Origin: Dendrolimus kikuchii
Taxonomy: Eukaryota; Arthropoda; Insecta; Lepidoptera; Lasiocampidae
Direction: 5' to 3'
Assembly (NCBI GenBank): GCA_019925095.2
Contig: CM034412.1
Coordinates: 9,896,001 to 9,960,000 of the forward strand
Length of the DNA: 64,000 nt
In this document: positions 47,043 through 58,885 of the stretch, piece after piece
Numbering within the stretch: the first letter of the stretch is position 1
Layout of the letters: every line of letters begins with the position of its first letter
Position numbers and translations under genes: made by a program
The notes under the pieces: generated by a model
Told to the model about the DNA's origin: nothing
Seen by the model: only the letters and a program-made list of their open reading frames with translations
Database searches by the model: none

Positions 47043-47098
<56 letters not shown>

Positions 47099-47335
47099 TG
47101 AGTTTCAGCCAAATCAGTACAGTAGCTTTTCCGTGAAAACGGACCAGACAGACGGACTGGCCCCGTAACGCGTTACGTAACGAAGCAGTTTACCCTTCCA
47201 TAAGAAGTTATCACTTCAAAAATATATACAGAGTTTCAGCGAAATCGGTCCAGTAGGTTTTCCGTGAAAGCGTAACAGACAGACAGAGTGAGTTTCTTGT
47301 CGCATTTATAACAATAATATGGTATAGGGATGTCT
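46930..47335 (-). mobile_element. Helitron-like copy, partial
   Basis: The minus strand starts TCCCTATACCATATTATTG and carries GGACCGATTTCGCTGAAACT twice, an (AT)n tract at 47045-47097, and GATAGTTTCCGGGATAAAAA. The 3' CTAG end is not present. Confidence 0.5.
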
Positions 47336-47387
47336 CTAATCAATAGATCTTCAACCGAATCATTTCTTGAATTTCTTTCTCTTTCAG

Positions 47388-47480
47388 ATTTGTGGAGTTT
47401 CATTCAATCTGTAGTAGAAAATGAGATTAAAAGTAAACAAGACGCTATCACCATAAACCTTGGAATATGGACAGTACATG
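47388..47480 (+). CDS. P450 exon 2
   Basis: It encodes NLWSFIQSVVENEIK ... ITINLGIWTVHG. Acceptor TTTCTCTTTCAG, donor GTATAT. Confidence 0.9.
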
Positions 47481-47799
47481 GTATATGCTTAACTGATTTA
47501 TAACCCGAGTTAATTCTTAGGATACTTTTTATACCACTAGATCACGGCATTTCCGTAGAATAAACGGATTAGTAAAAAAGATGACGCTGCAATCGTGATG
47601 TAGACAACCATAGCTGTTTGGTAACAAATACGTTGCCAGGTTGCCCACATGGCATTAATTACTTATTAAGTACTTCAAATCAGGTTGGCTGTGACTTTTC
47701 TTTATGTTTTGCTGTGCAGTTGTCTACACTATATTGACTTAGTTTTTTTATAACTGTTACGAATTGAACAAGGAACTATAAAGTTTTAGGTCTGAACTT

Positions 47800-50109
47800 T
47801 ATGGATGGTTTAGATTTGCGTTTAACCACTGTCTCACCTCATGTTGAGTGACCTCATCTCTCGTGGCAACCGGCGAGTATGGAGGTATAATGCAGCTGAT
47901 TGGGATGGTATGCGTACATTTTTTGCGTCCTATCCTTGGAAGCCTCTTTGCTTCTCTTCCGAAGATCCCTCAGCTTGTGCGGACGCGATAACTGACGTAA
48001 TACGCCAAGGCATGGAGTTTTTTATTCCATTTTCCGATGGAGTTACGTCAGGCAAGGCACAAATGTGGTTTGGGGCTGATTGCAGACGCGCTGAGGCAGT
48101 CAAGCATCAAGCGTATCTTGCTTGGGTACACGCCCGTAATCGCAAAACTGAGGACATAACGGATAAGAAGAAAGCATATAATAAGGCTGCCAAGTCATGC
48201 AAAAGGACATTACAGAAAGCACGATTTGACCACATTGGCCGCACTGGGACTAAACTTGCTTCTTACCCTGCTAGCAGCAAAGCATTTTGGTCCTTAGCAA
48301 AGTCAGTCGAGTCGAACTTCTGTCGCCCCTCACTTCCTCCACTGCTGCGGCCAGATGGTTCGCTGGCCCACATTGCTGTAGATAAAGCTAACTTGTTTGC
48401 TTTACTCTTCGCGGAGTCTTCGCGTCTAGACGCTATGGGCACACTACCTCCAAGTCTGCCGCAATGCGTGTTGCAAATGCCAGAAATACGCATTCGTCAG
48501 ACTGAGGTACGCAAAACGCTCCGCAATCTAGATACGAATAAAGCCAGCGGACCTGATGGAATCCCAGCCAGAGTTCTAAAATCCTATGCACCAGAGATCT
48601 CTCCCGTACTGACTCGCCTATTTCGCATCTCATTGAAGACTGGAAAGGTTCCAACATCCTGGAAGCAGGCAAATGTACAGCCGATACCCAAAAAGGGCAG
48701 TCGAGCCGACCCTGCCAACTATAGACCAATTTCGGTTACGTCGATACTCTGTAAGAGTATGGAACGTATCCTAAATGCTAGGCTACTCGCGCACCTAGAA
48801 TCAAATGATCTCCTCAGCGATCGGCAATACGGTTTTCGTCAAAACCGATCCACTGGGGATATTCTAGCGTACGTCACACACATTTGTAGCGAGGCTGTCG
48901 AGAGATATGGCGAAGCGCTCGCGGTCTGTCTCGATATCTCAAAGGCATTTAATAGGGTCTGGCATGACAGTCTCATCGCCAAACTTCCAGCCTATGGCCT
49001 GTCTGCTGGTTTGTGTGCTTGGATATCGGACTTCCTGAGGGAAAGGTGATCCAAGTGGTCGTTGATGGTTGTTCCTCCGATCGCTTGATGATTAACGCCG
49101 GTGTCTCTCAGGGGTCTGTGCTCTCTGCAACGCTTTTTGTGCTGCATATAAATGATCTGCTCCTTAAGCCCGGTATCTTTGGGTATTCAGATGACAGCAC
49201 AGTTGTAGAGAGGTATGTTTCTCATCCACGGGCAGGCGGAGCTGAAATCCAATCCTTGCGGACAGACATGGTTGAAAGATTGAATCTGACCCTGAAAGCA
49301 GTATCCGATTGGGGCGATGCTAATCTGGTCAAATTCAACACAGCTAAAACCCAAGCATGTCTGTTTACGGTGAAAAAAAGTCAGTTTGAACTAAGTCCCA
49401 TTTTTCGAGATGTACCCATTCCGATAACCGACCAACTTCAACTTCTTGGCATTTCTTTAACATCCACTCTCAATTTCGGCTCCTATATTGAAAGTGTAGC
49501 TCAGCTGGCTGCTAAAAAGCTGAGTATACTTACAAAGGTGAGTCGCTACTTCACTGCAGAGCAACTACTTAATCTTTACTGTGCTCAAGTAAAATCTTGC
49601 ATGGAGTACTGCTCTCACCTTTGGGACGGCTCAGCCAAATACCAGCTTGAGGCGTTGGAGTCAATTGATAGAAGAGCCAAGAGGTTGATTGGTAGCGACC
49701 AGCTTGTCAATACAAGGCTTCAAAGGTTAGAGTATCGACGCCGGGTTGCTAGTCTGTCGGTTTTTTATAGGATTCATTTCGGAGAGTGTGCGGTTGAACT
49801 GTTTGACCTGATTCTCCATACACCATTCCATCTTCGGACCACAAGACGCTCTGGTTTGCGCCATCGTTTCACAGTGGAAACGCTACCAGTGCGTACTAAA
49901 CGTTTCGCCTCCACGTTCCTTCTGCGTACGGCAGAATTGTGGAATGCACTACCAGAGTCCGTGTTTCCAGAAAAGTACAATCCGGGAATCTTCAAGTCTC
50001 GTGTGAATAGGTATTATCTAGGTAAGCGTGCTCCATCTTCGACCGCATCATCGTCCGGCACTGGACGTGGTCGTGGTCAAACGCAAACCTATCTATAATA
50101 AAAAAAAAG
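47800..50109 (+). pseudogene. LINE in P450 intron 2 (CR1/Jockey-like), 5'-truncated, one frameshift
   Basis: The first frame (47841-49049) has ADWDGMRTFFASYPW, the RT blocks SGPDGIPARVLKSYAPEISP, NYRPISVTSILCKSMERIL, RQYGFRQNRSTGDI and VCLDISKAFNRVWHDSLIAK. After FLRER one base is missing near 49027-49030. The second frame carries IQVVVDGCSSDRLMINAGVS, QGSVLSATLFVLHINDLL, FGYSDDSTVV (catalytic DD near 49190), and a C-terminus with YCSHLWDG, GECAVELF, TAELWNALPESVFP and FKSRVNRYYLG (stop 50096-50098). YSDD replaces the common YADD. The endonuclease is absent. An A-run ends it near 50108. It lies in sense orientation to the P450. Confidence 0.88.
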
Positions 50110-50384
50110 ACCTCCTTCTTTAGCCAAATAAGTTACTTATCGTTGTTGGCGTACGATTTTCCAACGAAAGTACACACACAGTGGTCCAGTCGGGCATGAA
50201 AACAGTAGTACACTCGCGCCGGTGTGTACGCACAATATCAAAAATGTACTATGAGAAACTGGCATACTCTATGGTCTGGCTCATAGTCATGGTTCATATT
50301 TTACACCACAATTTTATAATAGTTCTCAAGTTCCTGTTTCTAACCAGATCGTTTAGTCCTCTTAATTAACTGGGGTTATTCGTG

Positions 50385-51790
50385 CTTCTTTATCTTCTTT
50401 ACATATTATAAAATAAAGTCGCTTCCCACATTTGTTTGTCTGTATGTCCGCAAATCCTCCTGTATAGTTCGATGCAAACTTTATGGCGGCTACGATATTA
50501 ACTGCGAGCAAGGAGCGGAGGATTAAACCCCTATTGACGAAGTGAGTTTGTCCTGCTTCCCGGGGCATTCTTAAGCACCGATAAGCAGGATCAGCGTGGG
50601 CTTAACTACATTCTAAGTCTCACGCTCTTCCTACCATAAGCGCGGGGGGACATGGGAGGAAGGTGGTTTTAGTGAAGTATTAGCCCATGGGTTACCTTTC
50701 TAAAAGAGGGGTACCTTGTCAGTCTCTACACAAGTCGGCAATCGACTTTGTTATCTGCGCTATCTTCAGTTGGTAACACTCATTGCTTTGGTCTAATCCC
50801 AGTAAAGGACCCGGTACTTAGTGTACGAATGTATTTCTCCCTGCTTAGAAAAAAAATAGCTGCGAGCAAAGGCGTGCGCGGGTACAGTCAAGTTGCGATT
50901 AATTAGGGCTAATTGTTTCTACTATTTTTACCGACTTTAAAAAAAGGAGGAGGCTCAGTTCATGTAAATATTTTTTTAAATGTATGCTCATTCAAACTTT
51001 TTTGTTTTTAAACCGATTTTCATGATTCTTTTTGCTTTAGATTCAGTAGCATCAGGATAGTTTATATAAATCATTCATTTTTATTGGGCACCATATAGGT
51101 ACATAACTTAAAAGTGAAAAATAAATATTTTCTACCAAAAAATAAACCGACTTCAAGAGTAACTTCATTTCTATTCTAGAATTGTTTAGAGCTGCTGAAC
51201 TCCTGAATTGTTTTATTATATGTTATATATATATATATATAGTATTCATAAAATTAATAATTATTATTTCGAAGGTTTGTACTACCTATAGTCTATAATT
51301 TGGTTCGTGGCAAAGTAATGTTGAAAGTGCTGTTTGCTTAGATCATATAAAGGTCTCTCTATGATTATAGTCATTTCCACGGCAGCGAGTAGAAGAGCGG
51401 CGAGAAAACTGAGCATCATGATTATGTAAATACAATATTTGTCCTAAAATGGGTTATTCCCAGAATACTCAAAAAAAAATCAAATTAATCTACTGAAATT
51501 ATTATATTTTTAATTAATTATATCTAGTTTCATTCTGTTTCTTGATAATAAATATAAATTTTAATTATAGTACCTATTTAAATGTTTTTAATCCATTCAA
51601 TAAAAAAATGTTAAAGTTCCCGAGCCTAGCAGTGGGGCATTTATGGGCTGTGCTATATTTTAATCCTGTTACAAATAATAATCTTAGAATCATGGTATTT
51701 ATTTTTCTATTCATGTAATTTCTCCCAGTCCTATTTGAAGTAGATGTTAGGAGAAATCTAAATGTACCGTTGAACGTAGGAATCTTTTGC
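50385..51790. other. Rest of P450 intron 2
   Basis: It holds an AAAGTCGCTTCCCACATTTG segment of repeat type, a CCGACTTTAAAAAAAGGAGG copy at 50932, one at 51149 and an (AT)n run near 51225. No exon-like frame seen. Confidence 0.45.
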
Positions 51791-51792
51791 AG

Positions 51793-51900
51793 GCTTAGCA
51801 GACCCAGAAGACTGTAATACGGTGGCTAACACGTGCCTGCAGAGAGTACCATATGGTTTTGCTAAATTTTGGCTAGGCGATGGATTACTCACTGCACCTC
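51793..51900 (+). CDS. P450 exon 3
   Basis: It encodes LADPEDCNTVANTCLQRVPY and GFAKFWLGDGLLTAP, a block highly typical of CYP340. Acceptor TCTTTTGCAG, donor GTAAGT. Confidence 0.92.
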
Positions 51901-51939
51901 GTAAGTGTCTTTTTAGCCGACTTCAAATATAAGGAGGAA

Positions 51940-52040
51940 GTTCTCATAGACATAGACATAGACATAGACAACACTTTATTGTTCACCAAAACAAAAATTA
52001 CAAAAAAAATGTACAACAAGACAATAGTTACTAATACTAG
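51940..52040 (-). repeat. LINE 3' tail with (GTCTAT)n end
   Basis: ATAGACATAGACATAGACA is followed by ACACTTTATTGTTCACCAAA, the complement of the ...AATAAAGTGTT end seen at 4918 and 58860. Confidence 0.5.
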
Positions 52041-52084
52041 TTCTCAATACGTTGTGTAAATAATTTTTTTATTGCACCTGTTGG

Positions 52085-52245
52085 AAAATGGTTACTATGT
52101 GTTGGCAACGTGCTGCCGCACTCTGATGGGGGACTGGAACCTGACCACTAATGCCGGAACATAACTCAAGGTTGTTATAACGGCATACTCTATACCACGG
52201 GTGGTAGCCACCCAGAGGGGCAAATACATTACCCAGATAGTAAGG
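52085..52245 (-). repeat. Repeat family A fragment in P450 intron 3
   Basis: It matches the middle part of 1317-1634: GGACTGGAACCTGACCACTA, ATAACTCAAGGTTGTTATA and GGTGGTAGCCACCCAGAGGG. Confidence 0.6.
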
Positions 52246-52758
52246 TATTGCAAGGTGTATATTCAGCCATAACTTTTAGTTTCTTGACCGTTTTTGATGA
52301 TTGTCTTGGATTTAGTAAAGCTTCCAAATATGAATATTTTTTGCTATTGTAATTTGGCATCCGAAGATATAAGTAGAAGTCATTAAAGTCATACAGAAGA
52401 TGTGAAGTTTTTGCAGTTTTTCAGGCGTGAGTTTTTTGTTTCCTAACCAATTTTGATGATTCTGTTTGCCTTGTATTCATTACAGCTTAAGTATAGTTTC
52501 ATATAAATTTCTTTTTAGTAGATATCATATACGTAACTTTAAGTGAAAATTGTATAGCAAAACAAAAACCGACTTGAAGAGTAATTAAAAAGCAAAAAAT
52601 AAATATTTTCTACATCATCTTGAAATCGGTGCCAAGTAAAATATAAAAAAACAACAAATTTGCAAAATAATTGCAATAATTTACCTAAGGGCCTTAGCGT
52701 ACGCAACTACCGTCTAACTTCAGCTTTACTTGCGTAATTAATAATAGTTTTTTTACAG

Positions 52759-52935
52759 TTCCAATTTGGAAAGTTCACAGAAAGCTTTTAAATAAAGCAC
52801 TAAAACTAGAGGGATTTTTGGTTATATTCAACAAAAATTCTAGGAAATTGGTGGAATCTTTAATATTTGCAGCAGAGGGAGAGTCTTTTGACCCAAACCC
52901 TTATATCCGCAATATGACCTTGGACGCCATTTGCT
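52759..52935 (+). CDS. P450 exon 4 (WxxxR)
   Basis: It encodes LPIWKVHRKLLNKALKLEGF to NMTLDAIC. The Trp and Arg contact the haem propionate. Acceptor TTTTTTACAG, donor GTATGT. Confidence 0.92.
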
Positions 52936-53678
52936 GTATGTTTTCATTCTTCATAAGTCTAGTGACACATTTGCCGAAAGTACGGCGCTGAAAGTTTGGC
53001 TAAATACGCTCGCAGTGGTTTTTACGTAATCAGCCGAATCTCATCAGCCGAAATCAAATGGCATTCGGCGTAGTGCCGGACCTTTCGACTAGCTATTGTT
53101 TCCGTGAGAACGCACTTAATGTATTTTAAATAGCAATTTATATATAGTACTTATAATTATTTTTATTATATTGGTCCGACATTTCACAGCCTTCCTAAAA
53201 CTTCATAATTTCACCTCTTCATATTGCCAACACTGATAAAATTAATACTTTAAAACAGCGGTCGGCACAACAAGGCCCGCGGCATGCACGCGGCTGTTTT
53301 ATAAATAAAACTTTTATAGTTACCTACCATTAAAAAAATTATAACGTAATTAGAAAGTAGGCGGGAAATTTAAACAATCATGCATTGCAGTAAACACACT
53401 AATGGGCGAATTGTAAAGGATGGCGTGGACTACAGCAGAAACGCGTCGAATCGATGCGAGTCGCATTTATTCCTAGTGCGTCCATCTTTGAAGAATCGAA
53501 TTTTACACTGGGCATGACTTTGAACATACAATAATACTTTTGTTATTATATGGCTACAAAATAAAAAATATTATTTTTTAATATCTTGAAGGGTGTCAAT
53601 CTTTTGGGGTGCTAATAGGGGGTTTAGTATTATAATAATTTCATATTTTTTTAAATATTAATTCAAAATAATTTTCAG

Positions 53679-53875
53679 CGGCGGCCATGGGATGCGACGT
53701 AGAAAATTTTGCTGAGTTAAAGAAATCGTATATACAAGCGTTACACACAGCTTTGGATATCTTAATGAAAAGAATCGCGTCGTTTTGGCTACACAGTGAC
53801 TATATTTATTCCTGGACAAAATACAAAAAAACCCAGGACGAAATTTACAAATCTATAGTAGCACTAAATGATACA
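53679..53875 (+). CDS. P450 exon 5
   Basis: It encodes SAAMGCDVENFAELKKSYIQ to YKSIVALNDT and includes FWLHSDYIYSW. Acceptor AATTTTCAG, donor GTAAGT. Confidence 0.92.
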
Positions 53876-54214
53876 GTAAGTTGTTTGTAATACTGTGGCC
53901 ATATGCAAGTTGGATTTGCGTATGGGAGATTTAAGTCTTACAAGGACAAACTTTAAATATAAATGATGAATTTTTCGTATTTTGAGTATTAATTAGATAT
54001 GTAATAAGTTGATTCTAACCTTCAACGACGCAAGTGACAAAAGCAATTAAAATTGGTACAGAGCCGTTCATTATGTGTTGCCTGTTACATATTCCGACGA
54101 ATTTTCAGTCACCAGATAAAAGGTATTCGTAGTCTAAAGTATAACATGGGATAATTAAAAATGACTGTTGCGTGAATAAAACAGTTGAATTGTTTTACTA
54201 TCGAATTCAGTCCG

Positions 54215-54785
54215 GTTAATTCGAGGTCGCGTTATGCCAGCCTCAATGACATCTTCCGCCGGGCCATTGTCAGCGTCGGCGTACCGGCTGTATTAGAACC
54301 GACTGGCTTGGTACGCGACGATGGAAAGAGGCCGGATGATATGCCATTTATTCCTTGAAAAATGGGACGGCTGCTTGTTTCATGTTTGGGACACGATATG
54401 TGTCGACACTCTAGCGCCATCACGTCTTGCAAAGACTGAGTTAGGGGCTGATATCGGTGCTTTAAAAGCTTTAAAACCGCACAAATATGGAACCTTAGAA
54501 AGGACTTACATATTTGTGCCGTTTGGAGTTGAAACATTAGGTCTGTGGGGTCCATCGGCAGAGTTTCTTTAAAGAAATTAGCAAGAAACTCTTTGATGCC
54601 ATCCGTGTTCAGATGGCTAGCGCATATTTCGCCCGACGAATAAGTATCGCCATACAGCGTGGCACTGCAGCCAGCCTTCTGGACACGCTCCCATCTGGCA
54701 GGGATTTGTTACATAGAATATAATCTATATATTTTAAGTTAGATTTACTTTGATATTGTAGCTTATAATTGAATATTGTTATACA
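54215..54785 (+). pseudogene. LINE C-terminal fragment with PD-(D/E)XK-like motif
   Basis: Reading through breaks gives [40 protein letters not shown], then VWDTICVDTLAPSRLAKTEL, TYIFVPFGVETLGLWGPSA and finally IAIQRGTAASLLDTLPSG. The order RPD..., about 15 residues, WD.T resembles the restriction-like nuclease fold of some LINEs, which I offer as inference only. A 3' region without a frame follows. It lies in P450 intron 5. Confidence 0.5.
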
Positions 54786-54894
54786 ATAATATTATAGTCC
54801 GCTTATAACTTATTCCACTGATAACTTTTATCAGATGATTGAAAAAATCGGCCCTTAGATTATAAAATAAATAAACCTGATGCTTTGATTCTAG

Positions 54895-54943
54895 GTAATC
54901 AAAAAGCGATTAGAGACGTCAAAAGCAAATTCAAATAAAACAG
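54895..54943 (+). CDS. P450 exon 6
   Basis: It is a short exon, VIKKRLETSKANSNKT plus one base. Acceptor TTTGATTCTAG, donor GTAAAT. Phase 1 fits the acceptor at 55908 and would also fit one at 55141. Confidence 0.85.
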
Positions 54944-55140
54944 GTAAATTATATTCGCCATTTTAAGATTTTTTTAAATATTATATATGTATTAACAGGG
55001 CTTTGTTTGGTGGGGCACGCAGTGCCCTTAAAGAAAATTTCGAAATTATCTAAAAATTACTATAAAAACTAAAAAATGAAAGAATGTGAAAAAAAAAACA
55101 ATTTTGGTAACCTTTACAAAAAAATGGATTATTTTTAATA

Positions 55141-55460
55141 GGTCAAAAATATCCAAGTACAAAATCTAATCTACCTTTCATGAATAGTTACCGCGACGCC
55201 TCATACGAAATGTGCGATGCTCTTCAAGAGCTAAGTGAGCTGAGTTTAGATTTAATCAGAAAACTGAAAATGTGGTTCAAATATTTGGACGAACAATAAC
55301 TGAATCTGGTACGTACTATGAAAAGGCTTTGGAATCGGTGAATAAACTGTCAAATTTTTTTGAGTGGAGCTACAAACAAAAAATTATAGATTTACAACTT
55401 TCGAGAATTAGCGTGCCCCCAAAAAAGAAGTGTCGAAAAAAGGCACCTTGTATGTATGTA
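55141..55460 (+). pseudogene. Unrecognised coding relic in P450 intron 6
   Basis: After an acceptor-like TTTTTAATAG the frame reads GQKYPSTKSNLPFMNSYRDA and YEMCDALQELSELSLDLIRK. It then shifts by one frame to TENVVQIFGRTITESGTYYE, KALESVNKLSNFFEWSYKQK and a basic PPKKKCRKKAP. The helical, hydrophilic composition resembles C-termini of Myb/SANT-type transposon proteins, but I do not recognise it. It is not homologous to P450. Confidence 0.4.
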
Positions 55461-55908
55461 TATATAAGTATATATATATATATGTCGTATCACTCTTGTT
55501 TCTTTTCAGGAACTTTACTTTTCGTTATTATTAAATACAAATACAGTCTTGTATAGTAGTATAGTCGTAGAGTCTAATTCTGAAAGCTAGAAGAGAACTA
55601 TGAGGAACAGACAAATTGCCCAGGAAAAAATGTAACCTTGAAAAAGTTCGTAAATCAATAGTACATTTTCGGAGGGCACAAAATCTTTCTTCTATTGCGT
55701 TTTGATGTAGAAAAGCACTAGGTACTAGACTTTCTACCAACACTTTGTTCAACGTAATCGGTCTTATTCATATTTAGTTAAAGTAAGTTTGTAGGCTTCT
55801 TTAAGGGTCTTACCAAATATGTTTTAAAATGTTTGAGAAAATCTATGCTCATCAGTGGACTAGAAATAGCCGACGAGGAAGCTTTATGAGTGCGATGGTC
55901 TTTTTCAG

Positions 55909-56095
55909 AAAACTTTAAACCATTCATGGATATACTGCTAAAACTGTGGAAAGAGGGTGAATTATCAAACAAAGAAATACATGACGAGGTGAATACAATG
56001 ATAGCTGCTGGATATGACACGACGGCTAGTACAATACTCTTGCTTTTTGTTGCTTTAGGGTCGTATCCGAAGGCCCAGGAGAAAGTCTACCAAGA
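55909..56095 (+). CDS. P450 exon 7 (I-helix)
   Basis: It encodes ENFKPFMDILLKLWKEGELS, NTMIAAGYDTTASTILLLF and YPKAQEKVYQ. The acidic-Thr pair (D297, T298) is present. Acceptor GTCTTTTTCAG, donor GTAAGA. Confidence 0.95.
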
Positions 56096-56284
56096 GTAAG
56101 AGATTATCTTAGTACCTAAATTGTTTAAGTTCCCTAGACATTATGTCAAAAACGGAATCTAATATATAAACATTATGTTCATCCGTTTATTATCCGCCTG
56201 TATGTATGTCACAATAGTTTTTGACAATACTGACTGGGTTTATATGTATCACTTCATCCTTTTATGATAACTCTTATACAGTGT

Positions 56285-56945
56285 AGGCTGTCAAACTCTG
56301 GAATGCATTGCCTCTTACTGTAAGAGAGGCCAAAACTGCCAAAACATTACCTACTTTTCAGAACTAACTTAGGCGCGCGTTCCTTTAGTATCTCACAACG
56401 CCCAAAATGCTCCGTCTGCCGTTCCACAAGGTGACTGGGGTCGTTATAGTCGTGGCGAAAACGTCGCTAATGACGTCATCATTTTCGATCACACAGCGCT
56501 CACGACGACCCATGTCAAGACGTGGGTCGAAGTGGCTGTTGATCACAGGGTATTAATTCTCTCTATCTCTTGACATTGAAAAAGGCGCGATTTCCCAAAT
56601 TCAAAAGTTTTTATTCAAAATAGACTCCACTGGAGAACACTTTTTAAAGATCATACATATAGGTTAAAATTTAATCTTAGTTCCTATTCTGTGTAAACCG
56701 CTTCGCAACGTGTTATTGCTGTTAAGGAGAAGAAGCGGTAAGAAACTCCCCAGCAACATGCTTATCTAAAAATTATGTTACTTTATATTTCTTATTCTGT
56801 TTGTTGCGTACTCTTTTTATCTGCAACTTTTTTTATATATTTTTTAATTATTTGAAGTTGTCAATAATAGTTTCTCTCTGTCTGCCACATGTAATAATTG
56901 CATTGTATTTTTTACCATTTATTCATTAAATTAACTCACTCAACA
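56285..56945 (+). mobile_element. LINE 3' region in P450 intron 7
   Basis: A short frame, AVKLWNALPLTVREAKTAKT, is the typical C-terminal block of LINE ORF2. After it come blocks shared with 6430-6690 (inverted) and with 16545-16830, including the 60-bp module at 56698-56760. 56796-56945 is inverted at 57283-57440. Confidence 0.55.
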
Positions 56946-57139
56946 TAAAAAAAAAGCTTTTGTAGTTGGAAATAATCGTTTGAACTGAAGCCACTTAGTG
57001 GTTTCTCCCGAGAACTGCATTAAATCAATGGTTCTCTTTATATTACTGTTTTAAACGGTTGCGAGTTTTCGCTGCTGCCTCTGTGTCTGCCACTGCTTGT
57101 AATATTTTGCTAGAGCCAATCCCGGATCCAGGCAGACCA

Positions 57140-57260
57140 ATGTCTATGAGAAGATGTGGCGAGGTTCGTGCCACAGCCTCAGACCTATTTGTAGCCTGAA
57201 TAGAACAATCCTAGGTCGCTGGTTCAGATCCGGCTCGAAGGACCAAATGTTACGGAGATA
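57140..57260 (+). repeat. tRNA-like SINE fragment
   Basis: CGTGCCACAGCCTCAGACC and a B-box-like CGCTGGTTCAGATCCGGC lie about 60 bases apart, followed by AAGGACCAAATGTTACGG. It sits in the loop between two inverted LINE-tail copies. It is not a complete tRNA. Confidence 0.4.
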
Positions 57261-57282
57261 ACCCAAGGAATAATAAGCTTTT

Positions 57283-57590
57283 GGATGATGAGTGTATTTA
57301 ATGAATAAATGGTAAAAAATAGAATGCAATTATTACACGTGGCAGACAGAGAGAATCTTAATTGACTACTCAACTTCAAATCAATTAAAAAACATATATA
57401 AAAAGTTACAGATAAAAGGAGTACGCAACACTGTTTATATCTCAAGTTCAAGTTTTTTATAGAAGTTTATTACAGAATTACTTTTTGAAGAATTAATCGA
57501 GTTGTAGCAAACAGTGCATACTCAATAAGATAATAAAAGGAGAGAAAAATATTATTATAGGTAGTTATAGTAATGACATGACGTACTAAA
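57283..57590 (-). repeat. Inverted copy of the 56796-56945 tail
   Basis: It contains the complements of ACCATTTATTCATTAAAT, TCTGTCTGCCACATGTAATA and GCGTACTCTTTTTATCTG. It continues with TATTACAGAATTACTTTTTG, also present at 16770. Confidence 0.6.
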
Positions 57591-57689
57591 ATTTTATGCT
57601 TCAACATATCTCCATAAATTCCTTACAAGCTTGGCAAGATAAAAACGTTATACAAAATATAATATAAGAGGTTGGAGTGAGCTGCATGT

Positions 57690-58490
57690 AAATCAAGTTT
57701 TGTCATTTAAGTATTCTTCGATAGTGTAGTATCCCTTTTTTAGCAAAATACTTTTTATTTTGTGTTTTAATTTAGTGAAAGGCAGATCTAACATTTCATT
57801 TGGAATCTTATTGAAGAAGCGTGTACTAACCCCCAAGAAAGAGGACAGTACTTTTTGTAATCTAAAAGATGGCAATATCAGTCTATTACATTGCCTGGTT
57901 TTGAAATTGTAAACATCCTTATACTGCTTGTAGGCACTCTTACTAATATAAATTATATTATTAAAGAGATATTGGCAGGCGACCGTCATAATGCGGATTT
58001 CCTTAAAGCTTGTCCTAAGAGACTTCCGAGGGCCGAGGTTGTAGATTGACCTTACGGCTGTTTTTTGTAAAACAAATATGGCCTCTAAGATAACAATGTT
58101 ACCCCAAAGTAAAATATCATAAGACATGGCACTATGTAAATAACTAACTAGTCTGGCAGTCTCTTCGTCAGTGAACTGCCTAACTCTTCTAACCGCATAA
58201 GCAGTAAAACTAAGTTTTCCTGAGAGACTAGATATATAAGTTAAATCTACTAGGTTAAGTCTAGTGTCGTTAAGAGAGATATAAATATCGTATTCTTTTA
58301 CATTGGACATAACAAACTTAACACATTTAGTTTTATCCGGATTGAGTAATAAGTTATTTACGGTAAACTACTTAGAGCGTCGTTTACGTCGTCAAAGTTC
58401 TGTTTATTTCTGTCAACTTTAAATATAAGTGACGTGTCATCAGCAAACAACAATACCTCACACATATCATTTACATTAATTTCAAATCAA
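57690..58490 (-). pseudogene. LINE RT and C-terminus (Jockey/CR1-like), 5'-truncated
   Basis: The minus strand has VLLFADDTSLIFKVDRNKQN at 58460-58400, a frame change near 58370, FTVNNLLLNPDKTKCVKFVM, and then 205 open residues: LSGKLSFTAYAVRRVRQFTD, AMSYDILLWGN, IFVLQKTAVRSIYNLGPRKS, STRFFNKIPNEM and LLKKGYYTIEEYLND (stop at 57693). The catalytic FADD box is intact. It is antisense to the P450 in intron 7. Confidence 0.85.
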
Positions 58491-58739
58491 CTAATGACAT
58501 TATGACGTAAATGCCCCATAATCCGTTCCACTAGAGTTTATGATTGTAACGTTCGCAAACAAGTGGAACGGGTTTTTTTTTTATTAATAAACATATTTAT
58601 TTAGATAATTTCGTATATACTATGTTGGTATTCTATAAATGTGCCTGGATCTATGTATGTATTAAATTTATAAATTAATGTAAGTATGTATATTTAAATT
58701 GTACAGTCCTATCTTTATTCTGCTCCATATTGATAAGAA

Positions 58740-58885
58740 TTTATTTTAAGCTATGCTGCTTGGAAAACATCGCTTTTAGCGATGAGGCCGCCCGTTGTTT
58801 TGCGTGGAAGTATTGTAATTATGCATTTTGTTTTTGTATTGTTTATTTTGGTGAGCAATAAAGTGTTGTCTAATCTAATCTACAT
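58740..58885 (+). repeat. LINE 3'-UTR tail (GATGAGGCCGCCC family)
   Basis: It has GGAAAACATCGCTTTTAGCG, ATGAGGCCGCCCGTTG and GAGCAATAAAGTGTTGTCTA with a TCTAATC tail. It belongs to the family at 2818. Confidence 0.6.

Noticed and set aside
47045..47097. Origin or regulatory role for the long AT tracts
   Set aside because: They are plain dinucleotide microsatellites within element copies; nothing else supports a function.
55855..55908. Earlier start for P450 exon 7 (acceptor at CTCATCAG, 55852)
   Set aside because: That frame meets a TGA before the conserved region. The acceptor at 55908 joins exon 6 in phase to give NKTENFKPFMD.
55778..56020. Minus-strand 80-codon frame over P450 exon 7
   Set aside because: The plus strand carries the I-helix motif with matching splice sites.
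57140..57260. Functional tRNA gene
   Set aside because: It has a B-box-like motif, but the arms do not pair into a cloverleaf by eye, and it lies among LINE tails.
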